From Flavobacterium hungaricum (GTDB taxonomy: Bacteria > Bacteroidota > Bacteroidia > Flavobacteriales > Flavobacteriaceae), in the NCBI RefSeq assembly GCF_015182285.1, contig NZ_PRDM01000003.1, forward strand, positions 620,001 through 684,000: a DNA stretch of 64,000 nucleotides, given 5' to 3'. Both the position numbers and the translations under genes were made by a program. Within the stretch, counting starts at the first letter, position 1. Each line of letters opens with the position of its first letter. Below the pieces are notes generated by a model. That model saw nothing but the letters and a program-made list of their open reading frames with translations, made no database searches and had not been told where the DNA came from. Below, in pieces: positions 1 to 9,437 of this stretch.

Positions 1-1
1 G

Positions 2-331
2 TTGGAAAAATTTCAAAGTAAATACACACTGCTTTTTACATTTTTATTTTTTGTTTCTTGTACCTCAAACAAAGAAAGAGCAATGTTGGATGCCGACGGA
101 GAATTTAATTATTATGTTAATGATTTAAACTTAGATGTTAAAGATTTTACGGGGCCTATTATATTAAAAAAAGATGATAAAAATTTTCAACCAAGAAGAA
201 ATCATATTTTATATGGATGGAAGAGCAATGCTAAAAAAAAAACAGCGTGGATTTATGTTGAAGTTGATACTACATTTGAGAAAGAACCAAGTGTTTCGTA
301 TTCTGATGACTTTTTTAAAATTATGAAATAA
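2..331 (+). CDS. Small lipoprotein, unknown function
   Basis: I do not recognise the family. The N-terminus is a lipoprotein signal peptide: a short basic stretch, a hydrophobic segment (LLFTFLFF) and a lipobox VSC, with the acceptor Cys near residue 20, so the mature protein should be anchored in a membrane. The remaining roughly 90 residues are hydrophilic with many Lys and Asp. The first usable codon is a TTG at the very edge of the window. The true start may lie a few codons upstream, outside the window, but the signal peptide looks nearly complete. A hairpin about 110 bases downstream could end the transcript. Confidence 0.6.
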   Translation: MEKFQSKYTLLFTFLFFVSCTSNKERAMLDADGEFNYYVNDLNLDVKDFTGPIILKKDDKNFQPRRNHILYGWKSNAKKKTAWIYVEVDTTFEKEPSVSYSDDFFKIMK

Positions 332-440
332 TTGGTTGGAATAATAAGCTTGCAATAAGGAATTCAGTAAGGATTTGTAAGATTAGACGTTTGTTTTTGA
401 TACAAAGTTATTTGTGATAATCATTTTTTGAAAAAGACGC

Positions 441-480
441 AACGGATAATTTTGATTTAACCGCTATCCGTTTATTTTTT
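441..480. terminator. Possible terminator hairpin
   Basis: AACGGATA (441-448) pairs with TATCCGTT (465-472) around a 16-base loop, followed by a T-rich run on the + strand and a shorter one on the - strand. It lies between the convergent ends of the lipoprotein gene and the 72-residue gene, and overlaps the stop of the latter. Confidence 0.4.
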
Positions 481-682
481 CCATGTGATGCTGTGCGAGC
501 CATTTCTCCATTTTATGAAGCAGCTCGATTTCATTGAAGTTCCCCGATGGATCGGAAAGGCCGTTTATAGTCCTTTCATAATTGAACCGGTTGGACTCAA
601 AAAGGCATGTAAATTTTGGGTTCTCGTGATGAGACACCATCCATTGGTTCTCGTCTGTTCTGCTGATTTTAAACTTTTTCAT
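464..682 (-). CDS. Hypothetical 72-residue protein
   Basis: This is a small soluble protein with no signal peptide or membrane segment. It starts MKKFKISRTDENQW, has a charged and aromatic composition typical of a real small protein, and has no family I can name. The overlapping + strand frame (485-724) lacks these properties and is taken as a shadow. A 14-copy TTTC tract lies about 100 bases upstream of the start, where it could affect the promoter. That is inference from position only. Confidence 0.45.
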   Translation of the reverse strand: MKKFKISRTDENQWMVSHHENPKFTCLFESNRFNYERTINGLSDPSGNFNEIELLHKMEKWLAQHHMEKING

Positions 683-785
683 TCTGGTATTGCTAATAAT
701 GGCGGATATTTAGGGCAAAATTGACAGCAAATTTACCATTGTGATCTATTGATGGCAATACCTGATTTCATGGATATTTGAAGTT

Positions 786-843
<58 letters not shown>

Positions 844-1022
844 AGTATCAGGTGCTGCAAGGCAAAGTCAATTTTATGATGAAGAACGAGGAGTCATGAA
901 TGTAAGCTTTTGTAAAATTGATCATTTTGAAGAGAAAGACAGGTATTTATACATTATTTGCCTTGATTAATTTTATCTATTTAGACCATTGGCTTCTGGT
1001 GTGATTTATTTCTTTTGAATAA

Positions 1023-2768
1023 TTAAAAATTGTAAGTATCAGATAGAATAGATTCGACAATTAATTTTGAAGCTGCCTCACAGAAATCCAAACCAGAATA
1101 GTCTGGGTTGAATCCTCCGATATAAGGTACTGCCATAATGTAAATATTTTCATTGTATGCGCCATATTGATCGATAATTTGAAAATTATCGTTCATCGCA
1201 ATACCCGATACATTTAAAAAGTAATTTCCCTGCGAATCTTTCTCAACAGAACTTCCTGTTTCGAGTGCTTTAGATGCTGTCTCATGAGATTTAAACTTTA
1301 ATTTGGCGGGACTTATCACTTTTTGCGTAAGCAGACTTTTAAATGGAAAATCTTCGTACGATAAATGAGGCTGACCAATGCAGTCTATAAAAGTATTGTA
1401 GTAAACAGCCTGTAAGTTTTCATTTTCGTCATTGTACTTGTAAAGTACGCCTCCGCCATTTTGAGGTTCTACCAAACTATTGTGATTTACGGCAACAATA
1501 TCCAGCACCCCTGCATGGTGTAAAGAAAGTAATTCGATGCAGGATTTCTGCGGTACAAATGCAATTACAATAGAAATTAAAGGCATTAGTACTTTTTGTA
1601 ATCGCTGCATATCTTCTGCCGAAAGATATTTTGCCGGGTGGTTCATAGCAAAACTTAATACCGCCAGCATTTCTTTCCAATAGATGGACTCCTGTCTTTT
1701 TATTGATTTTTCGGCCTGTATATATTCTGCCTTTAAAAGCTGAAACGGATCCAGGCGCTCCCTGAGTTCCATCATTTCTTCAACAAATTCCTCTATTGAC
1801 AGCTCTTTAATACGATCATAAAAGTCAGGATCTTTTTCTCGGAAAATTTCTTTAAAATTGTTTTTAAAAATAAAATCAAGCGATAAAAAGCCGTCGTTTT
1901 TTTTTCGATGTTCGTCTATATCTTCTCTGGTCAGCAATGAATCATTGGACAAATGAGAGTCTTCTAAATGAAAACGCACCGCAGGAAGCATACCGCTTCT
2001 GGAATGAATAACCATTTTAAAATCTGGACTTTCAGCTGCTTTTTCAAAACGAGTAGTTCCATCAGCCTCTTTAATAAATTTTCCGTTACTACGGGCTAAA
2101 GTCCTAATGGCATCAATTGCAGTAAGAGAAGATCCTCTTATTGCGACGGCATGATTCAAATGCACTTCCAATTTTGCGGGAGGATACGGCGAGTCAAAGT
2201 AACCTTTTACTTTTCCTTCATATCGTATTGGCCAATTATGGCCGGTACATATTACCGCATAATCAAAAACTGCTTTATCATGTGTAGTTTCTATGGTGAC
2301 ATTATGGTGTTCTTTATTGTAAATAATGTCGAGAACATTAGTTTGATAATGTATAGTGGTAAGAATTCCTTTTACAGAAGCAATTTGCTGCAGCAGTTCG
2401 AATTGTGAAGAAAGATAATATCCAAATAAAATTCGCGGCAATACTTTGTATTCATTAAACTTATTGGGATTTATATCGAATTTATCCAATAATTCGGTCG
2501 GAGCAGTCTGCAGCCACTCTTCGATTGAATTGACAATTTCAGGAATCTCATTATCCGAAACATTGGTAAGATGTTCTTCATTGGCGCCTTCGGTGCTGTA
2601 CGGCATACCTGCGCCAAGCATGCTTTTTCTTTCAAAAATGGTAATTTCGAGATCTGTACTTCCAGATTCAACTAATCTTTTATAAAGGAAAAGACCGCTT
2701 GGACCGCCTCCCAAAATTGCAATCTTCTTGTTAGATGTATTTTTCGGCATGTTTACATTTTTAAACAA
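1023..2768 (-). CDS. FAD/NAD(P)-binding oxidoreductase-like protein
   Basis: This 581-residue protein starts with a Rossmann dinucleotide fold: IAILGGGPSGLFLYKRL at about residues 17-33 is a textbook GxGxxG FAD site. A second signature, YAVICTGH near residue 170, is the ATG-like motif of flavoprotein monooxygenases, and FIDCIGQPHLSYEDFP lies in the last quarter. It resembles the FAD-NAD(P)-binding family (NAD_binding_9 type) of cytoplasmic proteins whose substrates are mostly unknown. No signal peptide or membrane segment is visible. It is transcribed alone, with about 250 gene-free bases upstream. The substrate cannot be inferred. Confidence 0.8.
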   Translation of the reverse strand: MFKNVNMPKNTSNKKIAILGGGPSGLFLYKRLVESGSTDLEITIFERKSMLGAGMPYSTEGANEEHLTNVSDNEIPEIVNSIEEWLQTAPTELLDKFDINPNKFNEYKVLPRILFGYYLSSQFELLQQIASVKGILTTIHYQTNVLDIIYNKEHHNVTIETTHDKAVFDYAVICTGHNWPIRYEGKVKGYFDSPYPPAKLEVHLNHAVAIRGSSLTAIDAIRTLARSNGKFIKEADGTTRFEKAAESPDFKMVIHSRSGMLPAVRFHLEDSHLSNDSLLTREDIDEHRKKNDGFLSLDFIFKNNFKEIFREKDPDFYDRIKELSIEEFVEEMMELRERLDPFQLLKAEYIQAEKSIKRQESIYWKEMLAVLSFAMNHPAKYLSAEDMQRLQKVLMPLISIVIAFVPQKSCIELLSLHHAGVLDIVAVNHNSLVEPQNGGGVLYKYNDENENLQAVYYNTFIDCIGQPHLSYEDFPFKSLLTQKVISPAKLKFKSHETASKALETGSSVEKDSQGNYFLNVSGIAMNDNFQIIDQYGAYNENIYIMAVPYIGGFNPDYSGLDFCEAASKLIVESILSDTYNF

Positions 2769-3022
2769 ATATAATTTGCTTTAATACAGAAGTTTTACAG
2801 AATTAGCAGCCAGTTGTTTTAAAATTCAGCTCTCAAAATCAGCTGATTATTTATTTTACAATCGAAATCATCCAGCAAATTTGATACTTTCTGAAATGGT
2901 TTCTTCGTATTATCAATGAGAAGAGGTCTGGCTCTGTGTAAATTAAAATTTACATTGTAAAAATTATAGGAATAAATCAGGATCTTAACTATAAATCAGT
3001 TTGTAATGATGCTGAGAAACTA

Positions 3023-3829
3023 TCATTTTCTCTGCAGTTCAGTTGGTGAACAGCCAAACTGTTTTTTGAAGGCGAAAGAAAAATGTGATAAATTCTCAAA
3101 TCCGATTTCATAATAAATGTCAACAGGTTTTTTGTTTTTTTCGGTAAGCTGATAATAAGCTAGTTCTAATCTTTTTTTGGTGAGCCATCGTTGCGGTGTA
3201 ATATTAAAAGCCTTATAGAAATCCCGCTTAAAAGTGGTCAGACTTCGGCCTGTTAAATAGCCAAACTTTTCTAATGGCATATTAAACATAAAGTTCTTCT
3301 CCATAAAAGCAATTAAATCAATCTTGTCTGGTTCTTCAAAGTTTGCCAGTACAGCGTCGATATCTTGGTCAATAGCTCTAAGTATTGAAATTGCTTCGCT
3401 AATTTTTAATGAAGCAATATTTTCTGGAAAATTCTCCTGCATTTCAAAATACGGAATAAGCGATGCCAAACAGCTTTCCAGCAAAGGGTGTTTATTAAAA
3501 CTAAAAATTTTTGATGCGGCGGTTTTTGGCTTTGCATTTTCGTGATCATAAAATTCCCTCAGCCTCTTAGCCGATAAGTGCATGGCAACAGCTTTGTGCG
3601 GAAAACCATCTTTCGGAATATTGATTATGGTGGCCAATTGATTTCGGGGAATTAAAAAAGTACTGCCTCCGCCAAATACGAAACTTTCATCTGCTTGAAT
3701 AATTTTTGTTTCACCCGAAATTAACCACACAAGCAAATGGTCATTAAACGCAGCTTCTGTTTTAAACAGTCTTCCGGAATAATTAGAAAGTTTAATGTCT
3801 GGGTGGATGTAATTTACCTGATAATCCAT
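3023..3829 (-). CDS. AraC-family transcriptional regulator
   Basis: The C-terminal third carries the double helix-turn-helix of AraC/XylS regulators: LEKFGYLTGRSLTTFKRDFY, then a second helix pair ending GFENLSHFSFAFKKQFGCSPTELQ, the classic family signature. The N-terminal part is probably a cupin-like sensor domain. I chose the ATG at 3829 (MDYQVNYIHPD) because the nine residues before it (from 3856) run into the upstream gene's end and look unlike a protein start. It directly follows the SDR gene at 3860 on the same strand and probably shares its transcript, so it may control that dehydrogenase or sense its product. Confidence 0.85.
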   Translation of the reverse strand: MDYQVNYIHPDIKLSNYSGRLFKTEAAFNDHLLVWLISGETKIIQADESFVFGGGSTFLIPRNQLATIINIPKDGFPHKAVAMHLSAKRLREFYDHENAKPKTAASKIFSFNKHPLLESCLASLIPYFEMQENFPENIASLKISEAISILRAIDQDIDAVLANFEEPDKIDLIAFMEKNFMFNMPLEKFGYLTGRSLTTFKRDFYKAFNITPQRWLTKKRLELAYYQLTEKNKKPVDIYYEIGFENLSHFSFAFKKQFGCSPTELQRK

Positions 3830-3859
3830 AATTGCTTGTGTGGTATAAAGATACAAATA

Positions 3860-4852
3860 TTAAAGCTCGAATTTTATTCCAGTCATCTCCTCGCTTAATT
3901 TCCATAAACGTTTTGCATTTTTTTCATCTAATGAATAAGCTTTAATACCGCCAATAATTGCTTCATTCGAACTCAATGTTGCGATATCTGCATTTTCACA
4001 ATAAACCCCGCCAATATCATTAAGAAGTTTGCTTGTAGCGGCCCAAACTGTTGTGGCTGCGCCTTGTGGAATCGTTTTTAATGAGGCTGCGACTTCGGGT
4101 AATATAGTTCCTTCTGCATCACTATAACCCAGTTTTTGAAACAAATCAATTGGTGCTTCTCTTGCTAATTCAGTTTCACCCACAGCACCTGGGCATAAGG
4201 AATAACTGCGTACATTATGGGCTTTTGCTCTTGTATCTAATTCCAGTGAAAAAAGATTAACAGCTGTTTTTGACTGCCCGTATCCCTGTAGAGTTTCATA
4301 TTCCCGATTTAGGAAATTAGGATCTTCAAAATCAAAATCAGAAAATTGATGCCCGCCCGAAGATACATTGACTACTCTGGCGCCATTTGCTTTTGTTAAT
4401 GCCGGCCATAATCTTGCCGTGAGCTGAAAAAGAGCCAGATAATTGGTTGCCAGCTGCGATTCATAACCGCGGTTATCTCTGCGTAACGGCACCCACATAA
4501 TCCCTGCATTGTTGATCAGTAAATGCAACGGTTTGTTTGAATGCAAAAACTTTTCGGCAAAAGCATCAACAGAATCAGGGTTCATCAAATCCATTTTTTC
4601 TATCAATACATTTGCAATTCCGTCCAGATTTCTTTTGGCTTTTTCTACATCTCTGGCTGGTACAATGACTGTTGCACCGGCTTTTGCAAGTGTTTTAACC
4701 GTTTCCAGACCAATGCCTGTATTGCCGCCGGTAACAATGGCAATTTTCCCGTTAAGGTCGATTCGGTTTATAACTTCTTTTGAGGTCGATTTAGCATCAA
4801 ATCCCGATCCGATCGCTTTCTGCAGTTTTCCCTGATAATTATTCTGTTCCAT
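3860..4852 (-). CDS. SDR-family oxidoreductase
   Basis: This is a short-chain dehydrogenase/reductase of 330 residues, longer than the usual 250 and resembling retinol-dehydrogenase-like members. It has the NAD(P) site TGGNTGIG (41-48), the structural motif NNAG, a catalytic Ser in VNVSSGG and the active-site pair YxxxK in YGQSKTAVN. All catalytic residues are present, so it should be an active NAD(P)-dependent oxidoreductase in the cytoplasm; the substrate is unknown. The AraC regulator gene follows at once, and a Crp/Fnr regulator gene lies divergently upstream, so it is bracketed by two regulators. Confidence 0.88.
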   Translation of the reverse strand: MEQNNYQGKLQKAIGSGFDAKSTSKEVINRIDLNGKIAIVTGGNTGIGLETVKTLAKAGATVIVPARDVEKAKRNLDGIANVLIEKMDLMNPDSVDAFAEKFLHSNKPLHLLINNAGIMWVPLRRDNRGYESQLATNYLALFQLTARLWPALTKANGARVVNVSSGGHQFSDFDFEDPNFLNREYETLQGYGQSKTAVNLFSLELDTRAKAHNVRSYSLCPGAVGETELAREAPIDLFQKLGYSDAEGTILPEVAASLKTIPQGAATTVWAATSKLLNDIGGVYCENADIATLSSNEAIIGGIKAYSLDEKNAKRLWKLSEEMTGIKFEL

Positions 4853-5102
4853 TTTTTTTAAATTTTAGTTATTTAATGGGACAAAATTACATGATACAAA
4901 AAGTTGTCACTTTGTTTAAACGTCCGAATATGTTTTGTTTAAACGTTCTTTATATTTGAACCTAAAACTCTTAGGTCTTTATTTTTTTAGGCTGCACTTT
5001 TTTAAACTCCGAAACGCCGCTATTCTGCAGTATCCTTTATTTAACTATGATTGTTATTATCAAATTTGTGCATCAGACGTTATTTGTATATTTTTACGTT
5101 GT

Positions 5103-5681
5103 ATGTATGAAGTATTCCAAAAGTATCTAGACGATAAAGTAACCCTGACAGATTCAGAGTCTGATTATATTAAATCCTTTGCCATTATTAAAAAACTGCG
5201 TAAAAGACAGTACCTCCTCCAAGAAGGCGATATTTGGAAATATGATGCTTTTATAACCCGCGGATGTCTGCGGACTTACTCGGTGGATGAAAAGGGAAGT
5301 GAACATGTAAACAGTTTCAGTATTGAAAATTGGTGGACAGGCGACAGAGAAAGCCTCCTCTTCCAGCAGCCGTCCCGTTTTAATATAGATGCCATTGAAG
5401 ATAGTGAACTGATATTGTTTACTCATGAAAATTTTGAAATGCTCTGCCGGGAAATACCGGCCTTTAATAATATGGTAAATGCCATTTTACAAAAAAGCTT
5501 TATAGCGGCACAAAACCGAATTCAGGCATCGCTTAGTTTTACTGCAGAAGAAAAGTACTTAAACTTTATCAATAAATATCCGGGTTTTGCTTCAAGAATA
5601 CCACAGACCATGATCGCATCTTATCTCGGCATGACACCAGAAACATTAAGCCGTATACGGAAACAGACAGCAAAAAAATAA
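5103..5681 (+). CDS. Crp/Fnr-family transcriptional regulator
   Basis: The protein has about 192 residues from MYEVFQKYLDD. The N-terminal half is a cyclic-nucleotide-binding-like beta barrel (RQYLLQEGDIWKYDAFITRGCLRTY). The C-terminal end, ASYLGMTPETLSRIRKQ, is a helix-turn-helix recognition helix of the Crp type. The open frame extends upstream to 4935, but those residues are low-complexity and aromatic and fall in the divergent promoter region, so I chose the internal ATG. It is divergent from the SDR gene at 3860 and likely regulates it or the SDR at 5844. In Bacteroidota such proteins often lack a strict cAMP site; I cannot tell the ligand. Confidence 0.85.
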   Translation: MYEVFQKYLDDKVTLTDSESDYIKSFAIIKKLRKRQYLLQEGDIWKYDAFITRGCLRTYSVDEKGSEHVNSFSIENWWTGDRESLLFQQPSRFNIDAIEDSELILFTHENFEMLCREIPAFNNMVNAILQKSFIAAQNRIQASLSFTAEEKYLNFINKYPGFASRIPQTMIASYLGMTPETLSRIRKQTAKK

Positions 5682-5687
5682 TTAATT

Positions 5688-5712
5688 AAAAGGAGCTTTA
5701 AGCTCCTTTTTT
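5688..5712 (+). terminator. Rho-independent terminator
   Basis: AAAAGGAGCTT (5688-5698) pairs with AAGCTCCTTTT (5700-5710), followed by more T. It lies seven bases after the Crp/Fnr stop codon. Confidence 0.85.
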
Positions 5713-5843
5713 ATTTCCTATGCCGAACACTTGATCTATATCAAGTTTTTACTTATTTCTAATCAATGTACAGGTTTTGTAGTTGTCGCAATTTTGTAAT
5801 GTTCAAAAGGGACAAACTTTATAAACATATAAAATTAGAAATC

Positions 5844-6701
5844 ATGTCAAAAACAATTTTCATTACCGGAACAAGTTCAGGATTTGGTAAACTCACAGCT
5901 GTTACATTAGCAAATGCCGGCCATTCAGTAATTGCAGGAATGCGAAACACAAAAGATAAAAATACAGCAGCGGCAAAAGAATTAACTGCAATTGATAATA
6001 TTGAAGTAGTAGATATAGATATTACAGATGATCAATCAGTTAGTAATGCTGTAGAAAAAATGCTTAATAAATACGCAAAAATTGATGTGCTTATCAATAA
6101 TGTTGCAGTAAGTGGTTTTGGTCTGCTGGAAGGATATTCAATTGACCAGGTCCGCAGGATGTTCGATGTAAATGTTTACAGCGTGCTTCGCATGTATCAG
6201 GCGGTACTTCCTTCTATGAGAAAAGAAAAAAATGGCCTTATTATTAATATTACTACAGGAGCAAGTGCCCATACACTTCCTTTTATGATCCCCTATATCG
6301 CATCAAAACTGGTGGTCGAAAGTTTTACAGAAGGTCTGCAGGATGAATTAAAAGATTACGGAATTGAAAATGTGAGTATTCAGCCGGGAGTTTATCCAAC
6401 AGAAATGAATAACGGTTCTAAAGCTGGTATTCATGCCGATAAAACTAAAATTATAGAGGAATATGGAGAAGCAGCATCTGAAAAATTTAATGCATTAGGA
6501 ACTGCATTGTTTGGTAAAATGGCTGAGTTTGAAATGAATCCCCAGACTATTGCTGATGGAATTCTGGAATTGGTAAGTATGAAAAAAGGAGACAGACCGC
6601 TTCGTTTTCCACTGGATGCGATCGCTCAAGGGACTGACAAGGAATTTATAGAAGCTCGTGCAGCTATCAAAGCAAAATGGTTAGCGGCATACAGTAATTA
6701 A
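5844..6701 (+). CDS. SDR-family oxidoreductase
   Basis: This 285-residue short-chain dehydrogenase begins MSKTIFITGTSSGFGKLTA, placing the cofactor motif TGTSSGFG at residues 7-14. NNVAVSG replaces the usual NNAG, and ITTGASAHTLPFMIPYIASKLVVE contains the catalytic Ser/Tyr/Lys. The ATG at 5844 is preferred over the upstream frame start at 5766, because the added residues are Cys-rich and unlike a family N-terminus. It resembles the classical SDRs often annotated as short-chain oxidoreductases acting on small carbonyls. It is followed 55 bases later by the VOC-SnoaL gene, with which it may share a transcript. Confidence 0.88.
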   Translation: MSKTIFITGTSSGFGKLTAVTLANAGHSVIAGMRNTKDKNTAAAKELTAIDNIEVVDIDITDDQSVSNAVEKMLNKYAKIDVLINNVAVSGFGLLEGYSIDQVRRMFDVNVYSVLRMYQAVLPSMRKEKNGLIINITTGASAHTLPFMIPYIASKLVVESFTEGLQDELKDYGIENVSIQPGVYPTEMNNGSKAGIHADKTKIIEEYGEAASEKFNALGTALFGKMAEFEMNPQTIADGILELVSMKKGDRPLRFPLDAIAQGTDKEFIEARAAIKAKWLAAYSN

Positions 6702-6756
6702 TTCACATCAAAAAATCCAAATCAAATTAGATATAAATACATCAAAAATAATAATC

Positions 6757-7773
6757 ATGAAAACACATAATAAATCAAATAAAAAAGTACAAACTTCTGC
6801 AGTTGCGTTATTAAATCTCTTTTTTTTCTTTTCAACGTCAGAAAAAGCGGAGGCTCAAAATAATGCGGGAATTATTGGAATCGATCACGTTGGAATTAAT
6901 GTCCCGGATTTAAATCAAGGAATAACATTTTTCAGCGATGTACTTGGTTTTAAACCCGTAACACAACTAGGACCTATACCGCTCGATGCTAGCTGGAAAG
7001 AGGCCAATCATATAAACCCGGCCACCGGAGCTGTAACTATAAGAATGATAAATGCAGGAACAGGTGCAAGTATTGAAGTATTTAGTTACGCTGACAGCAA
7101 AGGCAGTAAAATACATCCTAATTCTGATGATATCGGAGCTTCTCATATTGCTTTTTATACATCAGATATAAATGAATCCCTAAAATATCTAAAATCTAAG
7201 AACGTAAAAATATTGGGAGAACCATTTTTAACTCCATCTGGAGATACGGCTGGAGAATCATGGGTTTATTTTGAGACACCTTGGGGTTCTAAAATGGAGC
7301 TGGTTTCTTATCCAAATGGGAAAGGATACGAAAAAAACAAACCTGCGGTAATTCTCTGGTCACCTAAAGATACAACTAAAATTGGAGCTGATAAACCGAA
7401 TTCAAATGTGATTTCTGAATCTGAAATCAAATCATTAGTAGAACTGCACCTTGCAATTTGGAATGAAAGAGATCTTAAAAAACGTGATAATTTAATGAAA
7501 AAAGTGTATGCTGAAAACATACAGATGATTGATAGTCATTTTATTGCCAATGGATATCAAGAAATCAACGGATTTGTAGAAGGTCTTCAGAAAAAAAGTT
7601 TCAATTCTAGATTTACAGCTGTTAAAGCTATTGATGTCAATCACAATAGTGCAAGACTTTATTGGCAGAACGGCACTGCCGAAAAACCTGACGCCGTTAC
7701 CGGAATGGATGTTTTTGTCTTCGAAAATGGAAAAGTTGCCAGACTATATGTTTTCGTTGACAGCAAAAAATAA
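6757..7773 (+). CDS. Exported VOC (glyoxalase-fold) and SnoaL-like fusion protein
   Basis: This 338-residue protein has three parts. Residues 1 to about 35 look like a signal peptide (basic start, LLNLFFFFS, then AEAQ), suggesting export. Residues about 38-185 form a vicinal-oxygen-chelate domain: IGIDHVGINVPDLNQGITFFSDVLGF is the typical first beta-alpha-beta unit with a metal-ligand His, and ESWVYFETPWGSKMELVSYP is its last strand. Residues about 225-335 (VELHLAIWNERDLKKRDNLMKKVYAENIQMID) resemble a SnoaL/NTF2-like domain. The fusion and its probable export are unusual, because both folds are normally cytoplasmic. The substrate is unknown. Confidence 0.75.
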   Translation: MKTHNKSNKKVQTSAVALLNLFFFFSTSEKAEAQNNAGIIGIDHVGINVPDLNQGITFFSDVLGFKPVTQLGPIPLDASWKEANHINPATGAVTIRMINAGTGASIEVFSYADSKGSKIHPNSDDIGASHIAFYTSDINESLKYLKSKNVKILGEPFLTPSGDTAGESWVYFETPWGSKMELVSYPNGKGYEKNKPAVILWSPKDTTKIGADKPNSNVISESEIKSLVELHLAIWNERDLKKRDNLMKKVYAENIQMIDSHFIANGYQEINGFVEGLQKKSFNSRFTAVKAIDVNHNSARLYWQNGTAEKPDAVTGMDVFVFENGKVARLYVFVDSKK

Positions 7774-8048
7774 GCACAAGTTAAAACTTTATAGTATGGC
7801 AGAGAGTCAGGATGTCAAAGCATTTGTTGAGCCTTTACAGATGATGGTTATTTTTGGGATCTCAATTTTACATCGTAATAAGAATGAATTAACAATGAGA
7901 TCCATTAAATCTAGAGATAGCTTAGATTATTTCTGTCATACATATACAATAGGGTACCCATTTATCTGTAAGAATATCTAAAGATGATGTAAAATTAACT
8001 GTTTGTATTGTAGTTACTTAGGTGTCTATTAATTTTTAAAAAGACATT

Positions 8049-9212
8049 ATGAAAGCAGCAGTTATTCACGGACCAGGTTCCGTAAAGTATGATACAGTAG
8101 AGGACCCAAAAATCAATGCACAAGACGATATAATTTTGAAAGTAACATCCACTGCTATATGCGGGTCAGATTTACACATATATTCAGGAGCAATGCCTAC
8201 TTCGCCTATGGTTCTAGGCCACGAATTTATGGGAATCGTTGAAGAAACCGGACCAGCAGTTACACATCTTAAAAGGGGTGACCGTGTTGTGGTTCCTTTT
8301 CCAGTTGCCTGCGGAAACTGTTTCTTCTGTAATCACGACGTTCCAGGAAACTGTGAGCACAGCAATCCTGAGCATTATGGACCAGAAGGCGGGATTCTGA
8401 CTGAAAAGGGCGGGGCGCTTTTTGGGTATACCGATTTATACGGTGGAATTGATGGAGGACAGGCGCAGTATGTAAGGGTGCCGTATGCAAATTACGGACC
8501 TCGTGTAGTTCCTGAAAATCTTACAGATGAACAGGTGCTGTTCTTAACAGATATATTTCCAACAGGTTATACAGGAGTGGATTGGGGAGAGGTGAAAGGA
8601 GGAGAAACTGTTGCTATTTTCGGTTCTGGTCCTGTTGGAATCATGGCAGCAAAAAGTGCCTGGCTTAGAGGCGCTGCGCAGGTTATAATAGTCGATACAT
8701 TACAGTACCGCTTGGACAAAGCGAGAGTTTCAACAGGCTCAACAACAATTCTATGGGATGATCCAAAGGATGTGGTAGAACATATAAGATCGCTCACCAA
8801 CGGACGTGGTGCAGACGTTTGTATTGATGCTGTTGGATTTGAACCCGAGAGAAGCCTGACAGACAAAATCAAAGCAACTATCAATTTTGAAAAAGGTTCG
8901 ATAAAGGTATTGGAAGCCTGTATGAGTGCTGTTCGAAGAAGCGGTATTGTTTCTGTTTTGGGCGTCTATCCAGTAAATTATGATAATTTTCCACTAGGCC
9001 AGTTTTTCGATAAGGGAATTATTTTAAAAGGCGGACAGGCGCCAGCACATAAGTATATAGATAAATTATTGGAATATGTGATTCAGGGAAAAGTACAGCT
9101 TGATGACATTATCACCCACAGACTGCCTTTGTCGGAGATCTCACATGCATATGATATTTTCAATAAGAAAGAAGACGGATGTGTAAAGGTTGTCCTTGAT
9201 CCGTGGAAGTAA
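8049..9212 (+). CDS. Zinc-dependent alcohol/formaldehyde dehydrogenase (MDR family)
   Basis: This is a 387-residue medium-chain dehydrogenase. The catalytic zinc site is Cys38 (ICGSDLHIYSG) and His58-Glu59 (LGHEF). The structural zinc site has all four cysteines, at 88, 91, 94 and 102. The NAD site is FGSGPVGIMAAKSA near residue 200. The length and the long insertion after the second domain resemble the glutathione-independent formaldehyde dehydrogenase-like group, and the IDAVGFE motif fits. The enzyme should oxidise an alcohol or aldehyde adduct with NAD in the cytoplasm. A decayed fragment of a related gene lies at 13.2 kb. Confidence 0.88.
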   Translation: MKAAVIHGPGSVKYDTVEDPKINAQDDIILKVTSTAICGSDLHIYSGAMPTSPMVLGHEFMGIVEETGPAVTHLKRGDRVVVPFPVACGNCFFCNHDVPGNCEHSNPEHYGPEGGILTEKGGALFGYTDLYGGIDGGQAQYVRVPYANYGPRVVPENLTDEQVLFLTDIFPTGYTGVDWGEVKGGETVAIFGSGPVGIMAAKSAWLRGAAQVIIVDTLQYRLDKARVSTGSTTILWDDPKDVVEHIRSLTNGRGADVCIDAVGFEPERSLTDKIKATINFEKGSIKVLEACMSAVRRSGIVSVLGVYPVNYDNFPLGQFFDKGIILKGGQAPAHKYIDKLLEYVIQGKVQLDDIITHRLPLSEISHAYDIFNKKEDGCVKVVLDPWK

Positions 9213-9246
9213 AAAAATAATCCATTAATGGAGATTAAATTTTAAC

Positions 9247-9286
9247 AAAAAAAGCGCACTGTCATCGAACAATGCGCTTTTTTTTA
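9247..9286 (+). terminator. Rho-independent terminator
   Basis: AAAAAAGCGCA pairs with TGCGCTTTTTT around a 14-base loop, with a run of eight or more T. It is 35 bases after the alcohol dehydrogenase stop. Confidence 0.85.
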
Positions 9287-9327
9287 TTGATACTGCAGTT
9301 AAAGCAAAGATTACTTTTAACGCAGAT

Positions 9328-9380
9328 AAAAAAAATCCTGAAGAGAATCAGTGCAACAAGTACATAACTCTCTTCAGGAT
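9328..9380 (-). terminator. Rho-independent terminator on the minus strand
   Basis: ATCCTGAAGAGA (9335-9346) pairs with TCTCTTCAGGAT (9369-9380). Read on the - strand the hairpin is followed by a T run, so it should end the small-protein transcript from 9438-10362. Confidence 0.8.
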
Positions 9381-9437
9381 CTTATCGATCGCACATCTTT
9401 TGTATTGTGCAGTATAAGGCAGCTTTCGGAAAAAGGA

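Noticed and set aside
485..724. 79-residue plus-strand frame overlapping the 72-residue gene
   Set aside because: Lacks a plausible start context and composition; the minus-strand frame fits a real small protein better.
4935..5102. N-terminal extension of the Crp/Fnr regulator
   Set aside because: The residues are aromatic and low in family similarity and cover the divergent promoter region; the ATG at 5103 is preferred.
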